Positions 1-10,890 of a DNA stretch of 64,000 nucleotides are shown here, piece after piece (position 1 is the stretch's first letter; every line of letters starts with the position of its first letter). Below the pieces are notes generated by a model. The model made no database searches, was not told where the DNA came from, and was given only the letters and a program-made list of their open reading frames with translations. The position numbers and the translations under genes are program-made. Source of the stretch: Natronorubrum daqingense (GTDB lineage: Archaea; Halobacteriota; Halobacteria; Halobacteriales; Natrialbaceae); NCBI RefSeq assembly GCF_001971705.1, contig NZ_CP019327.1:1054001-1118000 (forward strand). The letters are read 5' to 3'.

Positions 1-23
1 GATGTAATCCCGATCCGATGAAC

Positions 24-2938
<2,915 letters not shown>

Positions 2939-3020
2939 CATACATTATCGCATTGGATCCGTGACGCGGTGAACGGGTCCGGACGCAAACTGGACTACAC
3001 ATACACACGGTCGGAGACCA

Positions 3021-3061
3021 CCGATTACGGTTTAGCGACGGTTCGAGTCCGTCGATCGGCG
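3021..3061 (+). other. tRNA-like mini-helix in the 23S-5S spacer (5S 5' processing signal)
   Basis: Directly before 5S lies a perfect T-arm: stem GACGG (3037-3041), loop TTCGAGT (3042-3048), stem CCGTC (3049-3053). It is flanked by CCGATT (3021-3026) and GATCGG (3054-3059), which pair over 6 bp with one G-U and form an acceptor-like stem. There is no room for D and anticodon arms, so it is not a tRNA. In Haloferax volcanii a mini-tRNA at this place directs tRNase Z cleavage at the 5' end of 5S rRNA; this one ends two bases before the 5S start and most likely does the same. Confidence 0.8.
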
Positions 3062-3183
3062 TTACGGCGGCCAGAGCGACGAGGTGCCTCCCGTACCCAT
3101 CCCGAACACGGAAGATAAGCTCGTCTGCGTATCGGCACGTACTGGAGTGCGCGAGCCTCTGGGATCCCCGATTCGCCGCCTTC
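3062..3183 (+). rRNA. rrf: 5S ribosomal RNA
   Basis: About 122 nt, starting ttacggcggcc and ending cgccgccttc; the two ends pair as helix I. The conserved internal block cccatcccgaacacggaag is present at 3097-3115. It follows 23S by about 120 bases, as usual for haloarchaea, and is preceded by the mini-tRNA processing signal. No tRNA-Cys gene follows, although one often does in other haloarchaeal rRNA operons. Confidence 0.97.
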
Positions 3184-3196
3184 ACTCATACTTCAA

Positions 3197-3227
3197 AGCC
3201 GACTCCTTCGCGGGGGTCGGCTTTTTT
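3197..3227 (+). terminator. rRNA operon terminator
   Basis: A stem of about 10 bp (AGCCGACTCC with GGGGGTCGGCT, one G-U pair) around a short ttcgc loop is followed by six T residues (3222-3227). It lies 14 bases after 5S, so it probably ends rRNA operon transcription. In archaea the T-run alone can be sufficient; the stem makes it look like a bacterial intrinsic terminator. Confidence 0.75.
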
Positions 3228-3236
3228 CATGTATTG

Positions 3237-3543
3237 CAGAGCAACGGTGCTGTTGCTCTGTGAAATCACTCTCGAGAGTGGATACACAGTTCGTTCGCGA
3301 ATCGAATACACACGGAGAAACGGTGGCTGATTCGACTACCAATTCGGTAGTCACTCTTGAATGTTAAAGAGTGTCACCCGGAACACTAACGTCCAGCCTC
3401 ATCCCGTGGCGGCATGCCGCGTCAGCTGGCTAACCCTCGTGCCGGGCGGAGGAGTAACAATTCTCCTCAGCGGGTGGGCACTGCCCACCGAGTGTATCGC
3501 GTGCCCGGGTTCGCCGTACTGTCATCGCACCCGAATGGGTAGA
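3237..3543 (+). other. Hairpin-dense non-coding segment after the rRNA operon
   Basis: No credible gene lies between the 5S terminator and the manganese catalase, but inverted repeats are packed closely: 3237-3260 (9-bp stem CAGAGCAAC), 3267-3280 (CACTCTCGAGAGTG palindrome), 3334-3352 (7-bp stem GACTACC), 3352-3373 (CACTCTT/AAGAGTG), 3409-3420 (GCGGCATGCCGC), 3449-3468 (GAGGAG/CTCCTC), 3473-3489 (7-bp stem GGTGGGC, 3-base loop), and 3506-3513 with 3536-3543 (7 of 8 pairs). I find no tRNA, RNase P RNA or SRP RNA signature. It could be an undescribed structured RNA or the decayed remains of a tRNA/rRNA spacer. Strand is shown as that of the rRNA operon, but is not established. Confidence 0.5.
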
Positions 3544-3631
3544 CTCGGACGGGGACTAAAGGCACGCAGTCGTACTAACGTCTTCCACCGTTTAACCCTT
3601 GCTGCGCGCGTCGAGTGGACGCGGTAATGCG

Positions 3632-4465
3632 TTATTCTTCGCGCTCGTCGGGATCGTTGTACGTTTGCGGTGCCGGTTCTGGAGCAACGACCTCGCCATC
3701 ACCCGGCTGCTCTGGAACGTACGTGAATTGACCGTTGCTATCTGGCGAGTCGCCTTCCGTCCAGGGAAGTCCAGGGTCAGGCTGTGGCTCGCGGCGGGTG
3801 GAGATGAACGTGTAGTTGTAGTCCTGATTTTCTTCCTCCTGTGGGAAACTCGCTGGTACGGGAACTGGGTCGTCGAGGGCCTCGAGTGCTTCGAGCCATT
3901 GATTTTGGTGCATCGTATCGCGGGCGATGAGGTAGGAGAGCATTTCCTCCATGCCGGGATCGTCGGTGAGTTCGTACAGCCGTGTCGCGAGCAGTCTGCC
4001 AGTCGATTCAGCCATAACGTTCGCGTAGAGGTCGGCTGCGAGGTTTCCGGAGGCGACGATGGTCCCGGCGTCGAACGGGACGCCGTTGCTGTCGATTGGC
4101 ATAGCCGACTGTCCGGCGGATAACAGGTGACGTGGTGTCTGACCGGTCATCGATGCGGCCATGGCAGCGTGTTCTCTGGCTTCGTATGCCTCTTCGAGGA
4201 GGTCGTCGGGTGCGCCCCGAAGGTGTTCTGTGACGGCGCTCGCGAGCATTTCGATGTGACCGAGTTCTTCAGTTGCGGTCTCGAGCAAGAGGTTTCTAAA
4301 CTGTTCGTGTTCTGGCGGGAGCGCCCAAGCTTGGAACATGTATTGCATTGCGACGCGAATCTCTCCTTCGGCACCGCCGATAGCCTGTTGGAGGAGTTTT
4401 GCGAAGTGCGGATCCGGTTCGTCGACGGTGACTTCGAATTGCAGTTCTGGTTCGTGAAAGAACAT
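3632..4465 (-). CDS. Manganese (non-heme) catalase
   Basis: 277 aa. Disproportionates hydrogen peroxide to water and oxygen with a dimanganese centre, probably in the cytoplasm. The five metal ligands of the family are visible in the ferritin-like four-helix bundle: Glu35, Glu67 and His70 (EELGH), Glu153 (MAESTGR) and His186 (DTMHQNQW). The Glu153-His186 spacing of 33 residues equals that of the Lactobacillus enzyme. The acidic, Pro-rich C-terminal tail of about 60 residues is typical of the subunit-wrapping tail. The gene converges on the rRNA operon and is transcribed divergently from the Tat-signal gene at 4584. Confidence 0.95.
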   Translation of the reverse strand: MFFHEPELQFEVTVDEPDPHFAKLLQQAIGGAEGEIRVAMQYMFQAWALPPEHEQFRNLLLETATEELGHIEMLASAVTEHLRGAPDDLLEEAYEAREHAAMAASMTGQTPRHLLSAGQSAMPIDSNGVPFDAGTIVASGNLAADLYANVMAESTGRLLATRLYELTDDPGMEEMLSYLIARDTMHQNQWLEALEALDDPVPVPASFPQEEENQDYNYTFISTRREPQPDPGLPWTEGDSPDSNGQFTYVPEQPGDGEVVAPEPAPQTYNDPDEREE

Positions 4466-4583
4466 CCAGTAAAGTCACTGCAGCGAGGTGGGTAATGGTG
4501 GTACTTGCCTCTGCTCTGTCGGGGGAGAGGCGTTGTAAGGTCATGGCGAAGCACTATCCCAGTATTGCTGGTGGAGGTGCTGT

Positions 4584-5063
4584 ATGCAACAGGAGGTAAT
4601 TGGGCCACCGTCACGGCGCAGAGTGTTGAAATATGGACTCCTCTCGACAATCGGTTTCTCGGTATCGAGTGGTATGGGTAGTGCGACGGTCGAGACGCCC
4701 GATGAAGTGTCTGAAACGGCGGAACCGACGCGAGGTGTGATGTTTCCGTATCAGTGCGTTCCCGGTGGACGGGGGACAATTACTGACGCTCTCGAGTGGC
4801 ATCCACGGAGTCTCGAGGGGGCGTATCGAACCTACGTACTGTCTTATCAGTCCACACCGTCGTATCAGGTGTATCTGTTCGTCGATACTACTGATGGAGT
4901 CGCCGAAATACATCGCGGCGATGGAAACGACGACGGTCCCTTCGAGGTTGGAGCAGACGTCTCAGTTGGTCGGATACACGGGTCGCCGTCCGGGACGAAA
5001 CGCAGTTTCGTTACCGTTGATCTCGAGGACGTTACTGATCACTCGGTTGACTCCAGCATGTAA
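4584..5063 (+). CDS. Tat-exported protein of unknown function
   Basis: 159 aa. The N-terminus carries a twin-arginine signal (SRRRVLKYG, residues about 7-15) followed by a hydrophobic segment (LLSTIGFSVSSGMG), so it is probably exported folded by the Tat pathway, the main route in haloarchaea. The mature part has no family I recognise; it is rich in Tyr, Ser and acidic residues and looks beta-rich. No lipobox cysteine follows the signal, which argues for release rather than membrane anchoring. It stands alone between the divergent catalase and a convergent flavoprotein gene. Confidence 0.7.
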   Translation: MQQEVIGPPSRRRVLKYGLLSTIGFSVSSGMGSATVETPDEVSETAEPTRGVMFPYQCVPGGRGTITDALEWHPRSLEGAYRTYVLSYQSTPSYQVYLFVDTTDGVAEIHRGDGNDDGPFEVGADVSVGRIHGSPSGTKRSFVTVDLEDVTDHSVDSSM

Positions 5064-5190
5064 CGCGTCGGGTGTGTGTCTGTCTATGACTATCGACTCT
5101 CGTCGGAGCGGACTGTATTCCGTGTGAGTTGGTCTCGGCGAGGTGATTCGGAACACGTCGAAAAAGCGCGTGTTCGTCGTTCCGATCTGG

Positions 5191-6582
5191 TTAGTAGACG
5201 TAGTCGTCTTCCCGAAGTTGCACGTAGTTGCCGTTGCGGTACTCGAACTTTTTCTTCTTGTAGAGGAGGAGTATCTTCGAGGCGCTCACACCAGCGGAGT
5301 AGCGGTTGCTGATGAGGGCCTTCGACCCATTGTCGCCTTGCATTTTGGTGACAGTGTCGAATGCCCAGTCCCAGTCGTCGGGGCCGTAGTCTTTGACGAT
5401 GTCGGCGAACGCGACGTTTCGAAGGATTTCCTCACCGATTGCGCGCTTCCAGATGTCGTTGTAGTGCTCGAGTGAGTCGGTCGCGGCGAGTCGGCCGGCG
5501 ATTTTCCCGGTTCGGACGGCCACGTGGTATCCACCTTCGTGGAACGCGGAGGTCGTTCCCATTGCGCCGCCAGCGACGGCAATGTTCGCGCCGACGGGTG
5601 ACTCGATCGGACGGGTCGAGGAGATGGGGTAGGTTTCGGTCCCCTTCGATTTCCCGCGGTCTTCGACGATCGGAATGTCCTCCTCGATGTCGTACTCGTC
5701 ACCGTACTCGAGTTCGAGCAGGCGTTCGATGTACTCAGAGCCGGTGGGGAGTTGGTCGTCGGTTGGCTCGAGGAGTTTGTAGGAGCCAGGATTCTCGACG
5801 TCCTCGAGTGTCATGCCGATGGGCATCGTGAGACCGACGCGTGCGACCGTGCCGTCGTTGGGGAATACCCACGGATAAGCGGTTTCGCCGGGCATGTACC
5901 CCCACCAGAATTTGAGGGTGTCTTCGAACTCTGCGAAGAGTTCGTCGGGAAACTCTCGGTACTCCTGGTAAGCGATATGATTCGCTTCGGGGGGTGAGAG
6001 CAACTCGGAAATGGAGCGTCCCGGCGTCGTAAACTGATCGAGGGCGTCGAGCGTGATCCGACGCTGGGGACCGTCGGCGAGAACGACGTACTGTGCGTCG
6101 AGTTGCTCGCCACTCGAGAGGGTGAGCGTGTGCGTTGGCCCCTCTGAACTCGTGGCGCGGAGGTCGGTTTCGAGGTCTTTGACGCTCGTTCCAACCCGGA
6201 GGTCGGCACCGGCGTCCTCGGCGCGTTCGTAGAGCCAGTCGTCCATCCGTGCACGGTGGAAGGTGTATCCGAATTTCGAGTAACTGGCGTCGATCCCGGT
6301 CGTCGTCATCTCGAGGGAACTGTCGGGACCGACGAATTCGGTCGCCTCGAGTTCTCGGTGTACGATGTGGTCGGGGATCTCTTCGTACTCGAAATCCATG
6401 ATGTCGATCCAGTAGTCGAGCATCCCGGCGGCGTCGGTCGAGTCGGGACCGAGCTCGTCGCGGTCTTCCCGCGGGACGCCTTGCTCGAAAAGGACCGTCT
6501 CGGCGCCGTGGGCAGCGGCCCGTTCGGCTGCGGATGCGCCCGCGGGGCCGCCACCGACGATCGCGACGTCAACGCGTTCCAT
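5191..6582 (-). CDS. Geranylgeranyl-reductase-like FAD-dependent oxidoreductase
   Basis: 463 aa. The Rossmann dinucleotide motif VGGGPAGASAAERAA is at residues 9-23, with a second FAD-contact region near residue 380 (VAGGAMGTTSAFHEGG). This is the layout of the geranylgeranyl reductase/FixC group of flavoproteins, whose archaeal members saturate isoprenoid chains of lipids or quinones; the substrate cannot be told from sequence. The start at 6582 puts the FAD motif at the N-terminus as usual. The open frame extends upstream, but that extension overlaps the divergent dehydrogenase gene and has no conserved feature. Confidence 0.85.
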   Translation of the reverse strand: MERVDVAIVGGGPAGASAAERAAAHGAETVLFEQGVPREDRDELGPDSTDAAGMLDYWIDIMDFEYEEIPDHIVHRELEATEFVGPDSSLEMTTTGIDASYSKFGYTFHRARMDDWLYERAEDAGADLRVGTSVKDLETDLRATSSEGPTHTLTLSSGEQLDAQYVVLADGPQRRITLDALDQFTTPGRSISELLSPPEANHIAYQEYREFPDELFAEFEDTLKFWWGYMPGETAYPWVFPNDGTVARVGLTMPIGMTLEDVENPGSYKLLEPTDDQLPTGSEYIERLLELEYGDEYDIEEDIPIVEDRGKSKGTETYPISSTRPIESPVGANIAVAGGAMGTTSAFHEGGYHVAVRTGKIAGRLAATDSLEHYNDIWKRAIGEEILRNVAFADIVKDYGPDDWDWAFDTVTKMQGDNGSKALISNRYSAGVSASKILLLYKKKKFEYRNGNYVQLREDDYVY

Positions 6583-6739
6583 ACTCCGTTTGGACTCAGT
6601 CGCCCGTATTAAACTGCGTGAATTTCGTATCAGAGACCAAGGCCGCTCGAGATTGCTGGTCGAGGGGGAGCAAACTCGAGTACGGAGTAGGAGGTCTGGG
6701 AGACGAACGTTTTTGATTCGGCCGACCGAGGCACCGAGT

Positions 6740-7711
6740 ATGAGCGAGTCAGACACGGCCGAACTCCTCGTCCTTCGTCGGGGCGCACACGGAATGCCGA
6801 TCGAATCGTACGCGGATGCGCTCCGCACGCGGCTTCCGGAGTGGGACGTAACCCTTGCCCGGACACCCACCGCAGAACGTGACTTGATCGAGGATGCTCG
6901 ATTCGTCACCGGAATGATGCTCGACGAGGAGTTACTCGAGCACGCACGCTCGCTCGAGGTGTTCGGGTGTGCGTACGCGGGGACTGGCCATCTTCCGCTC
7001 ACGGAGCTCGACGAGCGGGACGTGACGGTCACGAACGCGTCGGGTGTACACGGGCCGAACATCGGCGAACACGTCCTCGGTGCGATCCTTCGATTCGCGC
7101 GTCGCTTCCACGTTGGGGCTCGTCGACAGGAACGTCGAGAGTGGCGTCACTACAAGACCCACGAATTGCAGGACTCGACGGTGACAATCGTCGGATTGGG
7201 TGCGATCGGACGGGCCGTGTGCGAGCGTCTCGAGGCGTTTGGCGTCGAAACTGTTGGGGTACGCTACTCGCCGGAGAAGGGCGGGCCGACGGACGAAGTG
7301 ATTGGATTCGACGACGAGGAGTTCGAAGATGCACTGGCACGAACCGAGTACCTCGTTCTCGCGTGTCCGCTCACGGAGACGACTCGCGGGGTTATCGATC
7401 GAGAAGCGCTCGTGACGATCGATCCGAACGCGGTTCTCGTCAACGTCGCGCGAGGGCCGGTCGTCGAGACGGATGCGTTGCTCACGGCCCTTCGGTCTGG
7501 ATGGATACGCGGGGCAGCACTCGACGTTACCGATCCCGAACCGCTGCCAGAAGCCCATCCGCTGTGGACGTTCTCGAACGTCCAGATCACGCCACACAAC
7601 GCGGGCCACACGCCGAAGTACTACGACCGACTCGCAGATATCGTCGCGGAGAACGCCAGTCGGTTCCGAGCCGATCCGAACGCGGAACTCGAGAATCAGA
7701 TCGACTCGTAG
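6740..7711 (+). CDS. D-2-hydroxyacid dehydrogenase, NAD(P)-dependent
   Basis: 323 aa. Interconverts 2-oxo acids and D-2-hydroxy acids. The NAD-binding motif VGLGAIGRAVCERL is near residue 151, the family signature LVNVARGPVVETDAL near residue 235, and the catalytic His near the C-terminus (ITPHNAGHTP). An Arg in NVARG and the Glu of DPEPLP complete the catalytic set. It belongs with phosphoglycerate/glyoxylate-reductase-type enzymes; the exact substrate is unknown. The start at 6740 is preceded by an AT-rich gtttttgattcg box about 25-30 bases upstream. Confidence 0.9.
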   Translation: MSESDTAELLVLRRGAHGMPIESYADALRTRLPEWDVTLARTPTAERDLIEDARFVTGMMLDEELLEHARSLEVFGCAYAGTGHLPLTELDERDVTVTNASGVHGPNIGEHVLGAILRFARRFHVGARRQERREWRHYKTHELQDSTVTIVGLGAIGRAVCERLEAFGVETVGVRYSPEKGGPTDEVIGFDDEEFEDALARTEYLVLACPLTETTRGVIDREALVTIDPNAVLVNVARGPVVETDALLTALRSGWIRGAALDVTDPEPLPEAHPLWTFSNVQITPHNAGHTPKYYDRLADIVAENASRFRADPNAELENQIDS

Positions 7712-7864
7712 CTGGCGTGGTCACGACGGCGTTCGGTCCCAATTGTGTCGACTGCAGTTTTTTCACGGTGACGTTCGTACAGCAGGTATGGTAAAACCGA
7801 GCGGGGCTGCTCGACCGAATTCGAGCGTTGATTCGAGCGTATTGCATCGAGTGGGGAGAGTGCG

Positions 7865-8296
7865 ATGACACTCTCGTTCGACGGGACGGTTATCGTTCCC
7901 GCGGCAGATCCGGACGACGGGGAACGGACGGCGACGTCACTCGCCCCACATCTCACTGCCTCGAGTAAGGTAATCGTCGTCAACGTCGTCGAAAAATCGG
8001 GGGGCGGAATCGACAAGGCTCCGGTCGCACAGCGCGAGGAACACGCCGAAGACATCTTCAGGCGCACCCGGTCCCCGCTCGAGCAAACGGACGCGACGGT
8101 CGAAACGGCGGTCCTCTACGGGACGGATATCGTCGAGCGGGTGTTCACCGAAGCAGGGGACCGGAACGCCGATGCCGTGGTGTTCGTTCCGCGAGCGGGA
8201 AATCGTCTCGCGGAATTACTTACCGGCGACGTTGCCCGACGAATGGTCAAGGAAGCGTCGGTCCCAGTCGTTGCACTGCCCCAGACTGACGTCTAA
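7865..8296 (+). CDS. Universal stress protein (UspA family)
   Basis: 143 aa with the single-domain alpha/beta Usp fold: N-terminal strand TVIVPAADPDDGERT, central strand KVIVVNVVE, and a C-terminal segment ending VPVVALPQ. The ATP-binding Gly motif (G-2x-G-9x-G-S/T) is not intact in the stretch AGNRLAELLTGDVARRM, so it is probably a non-ATP-binding type. Such proteins are numerous in haloarchaea and take part in stress responses, mostly without a defined partner. It is a single gene, with a 150-base gap before it and a convergent regulator after it. Confidence 0.85.
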   Translation: MTLSFDGTVIVPAADPDDGERTATSLAPHLTASSKVIVVNVVEKSGGGIDKAPVAQREEHAEDIFRRTRSPLEQTDATVETAVLYGTDIVERVFTEAGDRNADAVVFVPRAGNRLAELLTGDVARRMVKEASVPVVALPQTDV

Positions 8297-8355
8297 GCGA
8301 GGCGAGTGCAGTTTTGACGGTACTGTGGTTTCTTCGTCGAACTCGAGTTCGGGGA

Positions 8356-8787
8356 TTACTGGTTGTTGTATTCGTTCCCAGTCGTTGCTTCGACAGTTTC
8401 CGCTCGCGCAAGTAGTGACTCACTCGCCGGACCCGGCGTGACGGTGTTCGCGTCGATATCGAAGTCAACCGCATCGGCGGCTTCTAATTTTGGAATGTGA
8501 AGGTGCCGAAGTGAAAGCATGACGCGACGGCGAGTGCCCAACAGTGCGTCGCCGTAGTCTGCAATCGTACTGCGGTCTTCGTCGTGTTCCGTGATCGCGA
8601 CGTGGTCTGCCAGTTCTTCGAGCGAAATCGGTTCGTCGGCCTCTTCGAGATACTGAAGAACGTAGTGCCGGCGGCGGTTTGCGAGGACGTCCAGCGATCG
8701 TGAACTGCTGTCGGTTGCAGCCGCGTCCGTCGAAGCGGACCCCGTAATTGGCGTCAACGATTCGGGGTCGGAGATTGCGGGAAGCAT
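8356..8787 (-). CDS. DUF7344-type winged-helix regulator
   Basis: 143 aa. The segment from about residue 31 (LDVLANRRRHYVLQYLEE) to about residue 105 has the haloarchaeal pattern of a short winged helix-turn-helix: NRRR, a helix ending YLEE, PISLEELADHVA as the recognition region, and a C-terminal block with LRHLHIPKLEAADAV. It is likely a small DNA-binding regulator that senses an unknown signal. Target genes are unknown. The bases before its start contain the repeated motif gtacact agtacac, a possible self-operator. Confidence 0.75.
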   Translation of the reverse strand: MLPAISDPESLTPITGSASTDAAATDSSSRSLDVLANRRRHYVLQYLEEADEPISLEELADHVAITEHDEDRSTIADYGDALLGTRRRVMLSLRHLHIPKLEAADAVDFDIDANTVTPGPASESLLARAETVEATTGNEYNNQ

Positions 8788-8873
8788 ATCCTGTCGTTGG
8801 GAGTGAGTACACTAGTACACGCCGCCAAAGTGAACAGGTGGCTCTCGAGAGTCAGTGTCGGAAACTGACTGCT

Positions 8874-9908
8874 TTAGATGAGGCCGTTCTCGAGGAGGAG
8901 TTCGCCGTTCAGGACGCTCGCGCCGGCAGCGCCGCGAATCGTGTTGTGGGCGAGGCAGTTGTACTGGAGGCCAAACGGCGTTTCCTGCAGGCCGCCTGCG
9001 CCAATGGCCATGCCGTCGCCGAGCGTTCGGTCCATTCGTGGCTGGGGTCGGTCCGGTTCGTCGAACACGTGGATGAGCGGGTCGGGCGAGGAGCGAAGGT
9101 CGAGCGACGGGTACGCCTCCATCGCCGATGCAGCCGCTTCGGTACTCAGGTCGTCTTCGGTTTCGACCCAGACGTTCTCGAGGTGACCGTCTATCGTCGG
9201 GATGCGGTTACACGACGCCGAGACGTCCATCTGGTTGTGGCTGAGTTCGGCCCCGTCGAACGATCCGAGCAGTTTTCGAGATTCGGTCTCGAGTTTGTCC
9301 TCCTCGCTGCCGATGTGGGGAATCGCATTGTCGATGATCTCCATCGAGGAGACGCCGTCGTAGCCCGCGCCGGAGACGGCCTGCAGGGTGGAGACGTGAA
9401 CTTTCTCGAGGCCGTACTCTGCCAGAGCGGCGAGCGTGGGGACGAAGGTGATCGTCGAGCAGTTGGGGTTCTTGACCATCGCACCGTCCCAACCGCGCTC
9501 GTCTCGCTGGACCTCGAGGAGGTCGAGGTGGTCGGCGTTGACTTCGGGGATGACGAGTGGAATGTCGTCGGCCATGCGCCCATTCGAGGAGTTCGAAGAG
9601 ACGACGTAGCCGTCTTCACAGAAGCCGGGTTCGACTTCGGCACCGACGCTCGAGGGGAGCGAGGAGAACAACAGGTCGACGTCGTTTGGAACCTCGTCTG
9701 GATCCGTCGCGGTGACGGTCATCTCGGCGACGTCGCTGGGGATCGGGCTGTCGACACGCCACTTCGCGGCCTGTCGGTACGTCTTGCCAGCGCTCGAGTC
9801 ACTTGCGGTCAATGCGGCGATTTCGAACTCCGGGTGGGGTTCGAGAAGCTGAATTAGTCGCTGTCCAACGGCACCGGTTGCGCCGAGGACGCCAACTCGT
9901 ACTGCCAT
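8874..9908 (-). CDS. asd: Aspartate-semialdehyde dehydrogenase
   Basis: 344 aa. Reduces aspartyl phosphate to aspartate semialdehyde with NADPH, the branch point to threonine, methionine and lysine. NADP motif GVLGATGAVGQR is at residues 6-17, catalytic Cys150 in NPNCST, and the active-site His region CNRIPTIDGH follows near 230-240. Length fits the archaeal/fungal-type enzyme. The start at 9908 puts the glycine motif at the N-terminus; an upstream in-frame ATG at 9959 would add a 17-residue basic extension that the family lacks. Confidence 0.95.
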   Translation of the reverse strand: MAVRVGVLGATGAVGQRLIQLLEPHPEFEIAALTASDSSAGKTYRQAAKWRVDSPIPSDVAEMTVTATDPDEVPNDVDLLFSSLPSSVGAEVEPGFCEDGYVVSSNSSNGRMADDIPLVIPEVNADHLDLLEVQRDERGWDGAMVKNPNCSTITFVPTLAALAEYGLEKVHVSTLQAVSGAGYDGVSSMEIIDNAIPHIGSEEDKLETESRKLLGSFDGAELSHNQMDVSASCNRIPTIDGHLENVWVETEDDLSTEAAASAMEAYPSLDLRSSPDPLIHVFDEPDRPQPRMDRTLGDGMAIGAGGLQETPFGLQYNCLAHNTIRGAAGASVLNGELLLENGLI

Positions 9909-10082
9909 TTTCCCGGACTCGGGGTTGTGTCCGCAAAACCGTTTGGGTTTTCGTCTCACGTGTCGGCGTCACGAACCGGTGGTACAACGGCGTTGACGGT
10001 CGTAGCTCGAGATCAAATAGTGATCAGAGACTTTCAGACCGACCGATACGAGTGCGTCGGTAGTGGGCGGCCATAGAAGAGG

Positions 10083-10088
10083 TTAAGA
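10083..10088 (+). promoter_or_regulatory. TATA-like box (TTAAGA)
   Basis: TTAAGA at 10083-10088 predicts transcription starting near 10110. This argues against the ATG at 10096 as the start of the small membrane protein gene and for the GTG at 10159. Confidence 0.4.
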
Positions 10089-10158
10089 AACCCGAGTGGA
10101 ATGTAGTACCCATGTACGTCCAACAGGTTCGATTCGCATCGAACGCGGGGTGGTCCAA

Positions 10159-10410
10159 GTGACGAGTTCGACCGCTAACTCGAGCGGCGTCGGTCCGTTC
10201 GATACTCGTTTCCAGACAGGCGCTGCGGCACTCTCCGGAGTGTTCTTCCTGGTTGCGCTCGCCATCGGCTGGCTCGGGTACGACGGCGCAGAGCTTCTGG
10301 GTACCGAACTCAACGTGGTTTCGGGCGCAGCAGGTCTCATGGTCCTCAGTTTCTTCGGCGTCGTCTCGCTCGTCGTCGCAACGTACATGGAACCCGGATT
10401 CGACCACTGA
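10159..10410 (+). CDS. Small two-helix membrane protein
   Basis: 83 aa from a GTG start. Two hydrophobic segments (about residues 22-40 and 55-75) are separated by a short acidic loop, so it is a small integral membrane protein of unknown function. The frame is open back to an ATG at 10096, but that start would lie upstream of the predicted transcription start (TATA-like box at 10083). It is convergent with rps17e. No family recognised. Confidence 0.6.
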   Translation: MTSSTANSSGVGPFDTRFQTGAAALSGVFFLVALAIGWLGYDGAELLGTELNVVSGAAGLMVLSFFGVVSLVVATYMEPGFDH

Positions 10411-10539
10411 GACGCCCACTATCTTCGCAGCGTTCGCTTCACTTCTGACTTGGAGACATCAACTTCGCAGTCCAAACGCTCGTCCACGCACCGACGGCTC
10501 CCGTGGCTCGTCGTCGTCGAACTCGAGGAAAATACTCGC

Positions 10540-10734
10540 TTACGCCGTCGCCGTCTGGGAACTCTTCTTTCGGGTGACGTAGCCTGCGATCCGGTTACGG
10601 ACCCCTTTGGACTCGACGGTGGTGAGTTCGGTGACGCTGTCTTTGTTCTGTTCGAAGTCGGTCGTGAACGCCTCCGGGTACCGTTCCAAGAGGAGGTTCC
10701 CGGTCTTCTTGACGTAGGCCGGTTTGATTGCCAT
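10540..10734 (-). CDS. rps17e: 30S ribosomal protein S17e
   Basis: 64 aa, the usual length of the archaeal protein. The signature N-terminus MAIKPAYVKKTGNLLLERYP and the NRIAGYVTRK segment are intact. It is a small-subunit protein shared by archaea and eukaryotes and absent from bacteria. It is unusually basic for this proteome, as expected of a ribosomal protein. The gene is monocistronic here. Confidence 0.97.
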   Translation of the reverse strand: MAIKPAYVKKTGNLLLERYPEAFTTDFEQNKDSVTELTTVESKGVRNRIAGYVTRKKSSQTATA

Positions 10735-10890
10735 AGCAGTTGGTTCCGTCCAGAGGCTCTTAATCCCTTTCTCTTTCTCTTCGTCTCTGGAGACCAGACT
10801 GCCCGTAGCGAGCCGTCCGTGTTCCGTTTTGCACTCGAGTCGACCGGCGTCGACTACTGAGAAGATCGAACGTCCCGAATTCGCGTTGAA

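Noticed and set aside
3191-3600. tRNA-Cys or another tRNA after 5S
   Set aside because: No cloverleaf with a proper anticodon arm could be built; only isolated hairpins.
3331-3600. RNase P RNA or SRP RNA
   Set aside because: The core motifs of P RNA (such as GGAAAGUCC and ACAGA) and the SRP helix 8 loop are missing.
6583-7062. N-terminal extension of the flavoprotein frame
   Set aside because: It covers the start of the divergent dehydrogenase, is basic and Ser/Arg-rich, and would displace the FAD motif from the N-terminus.
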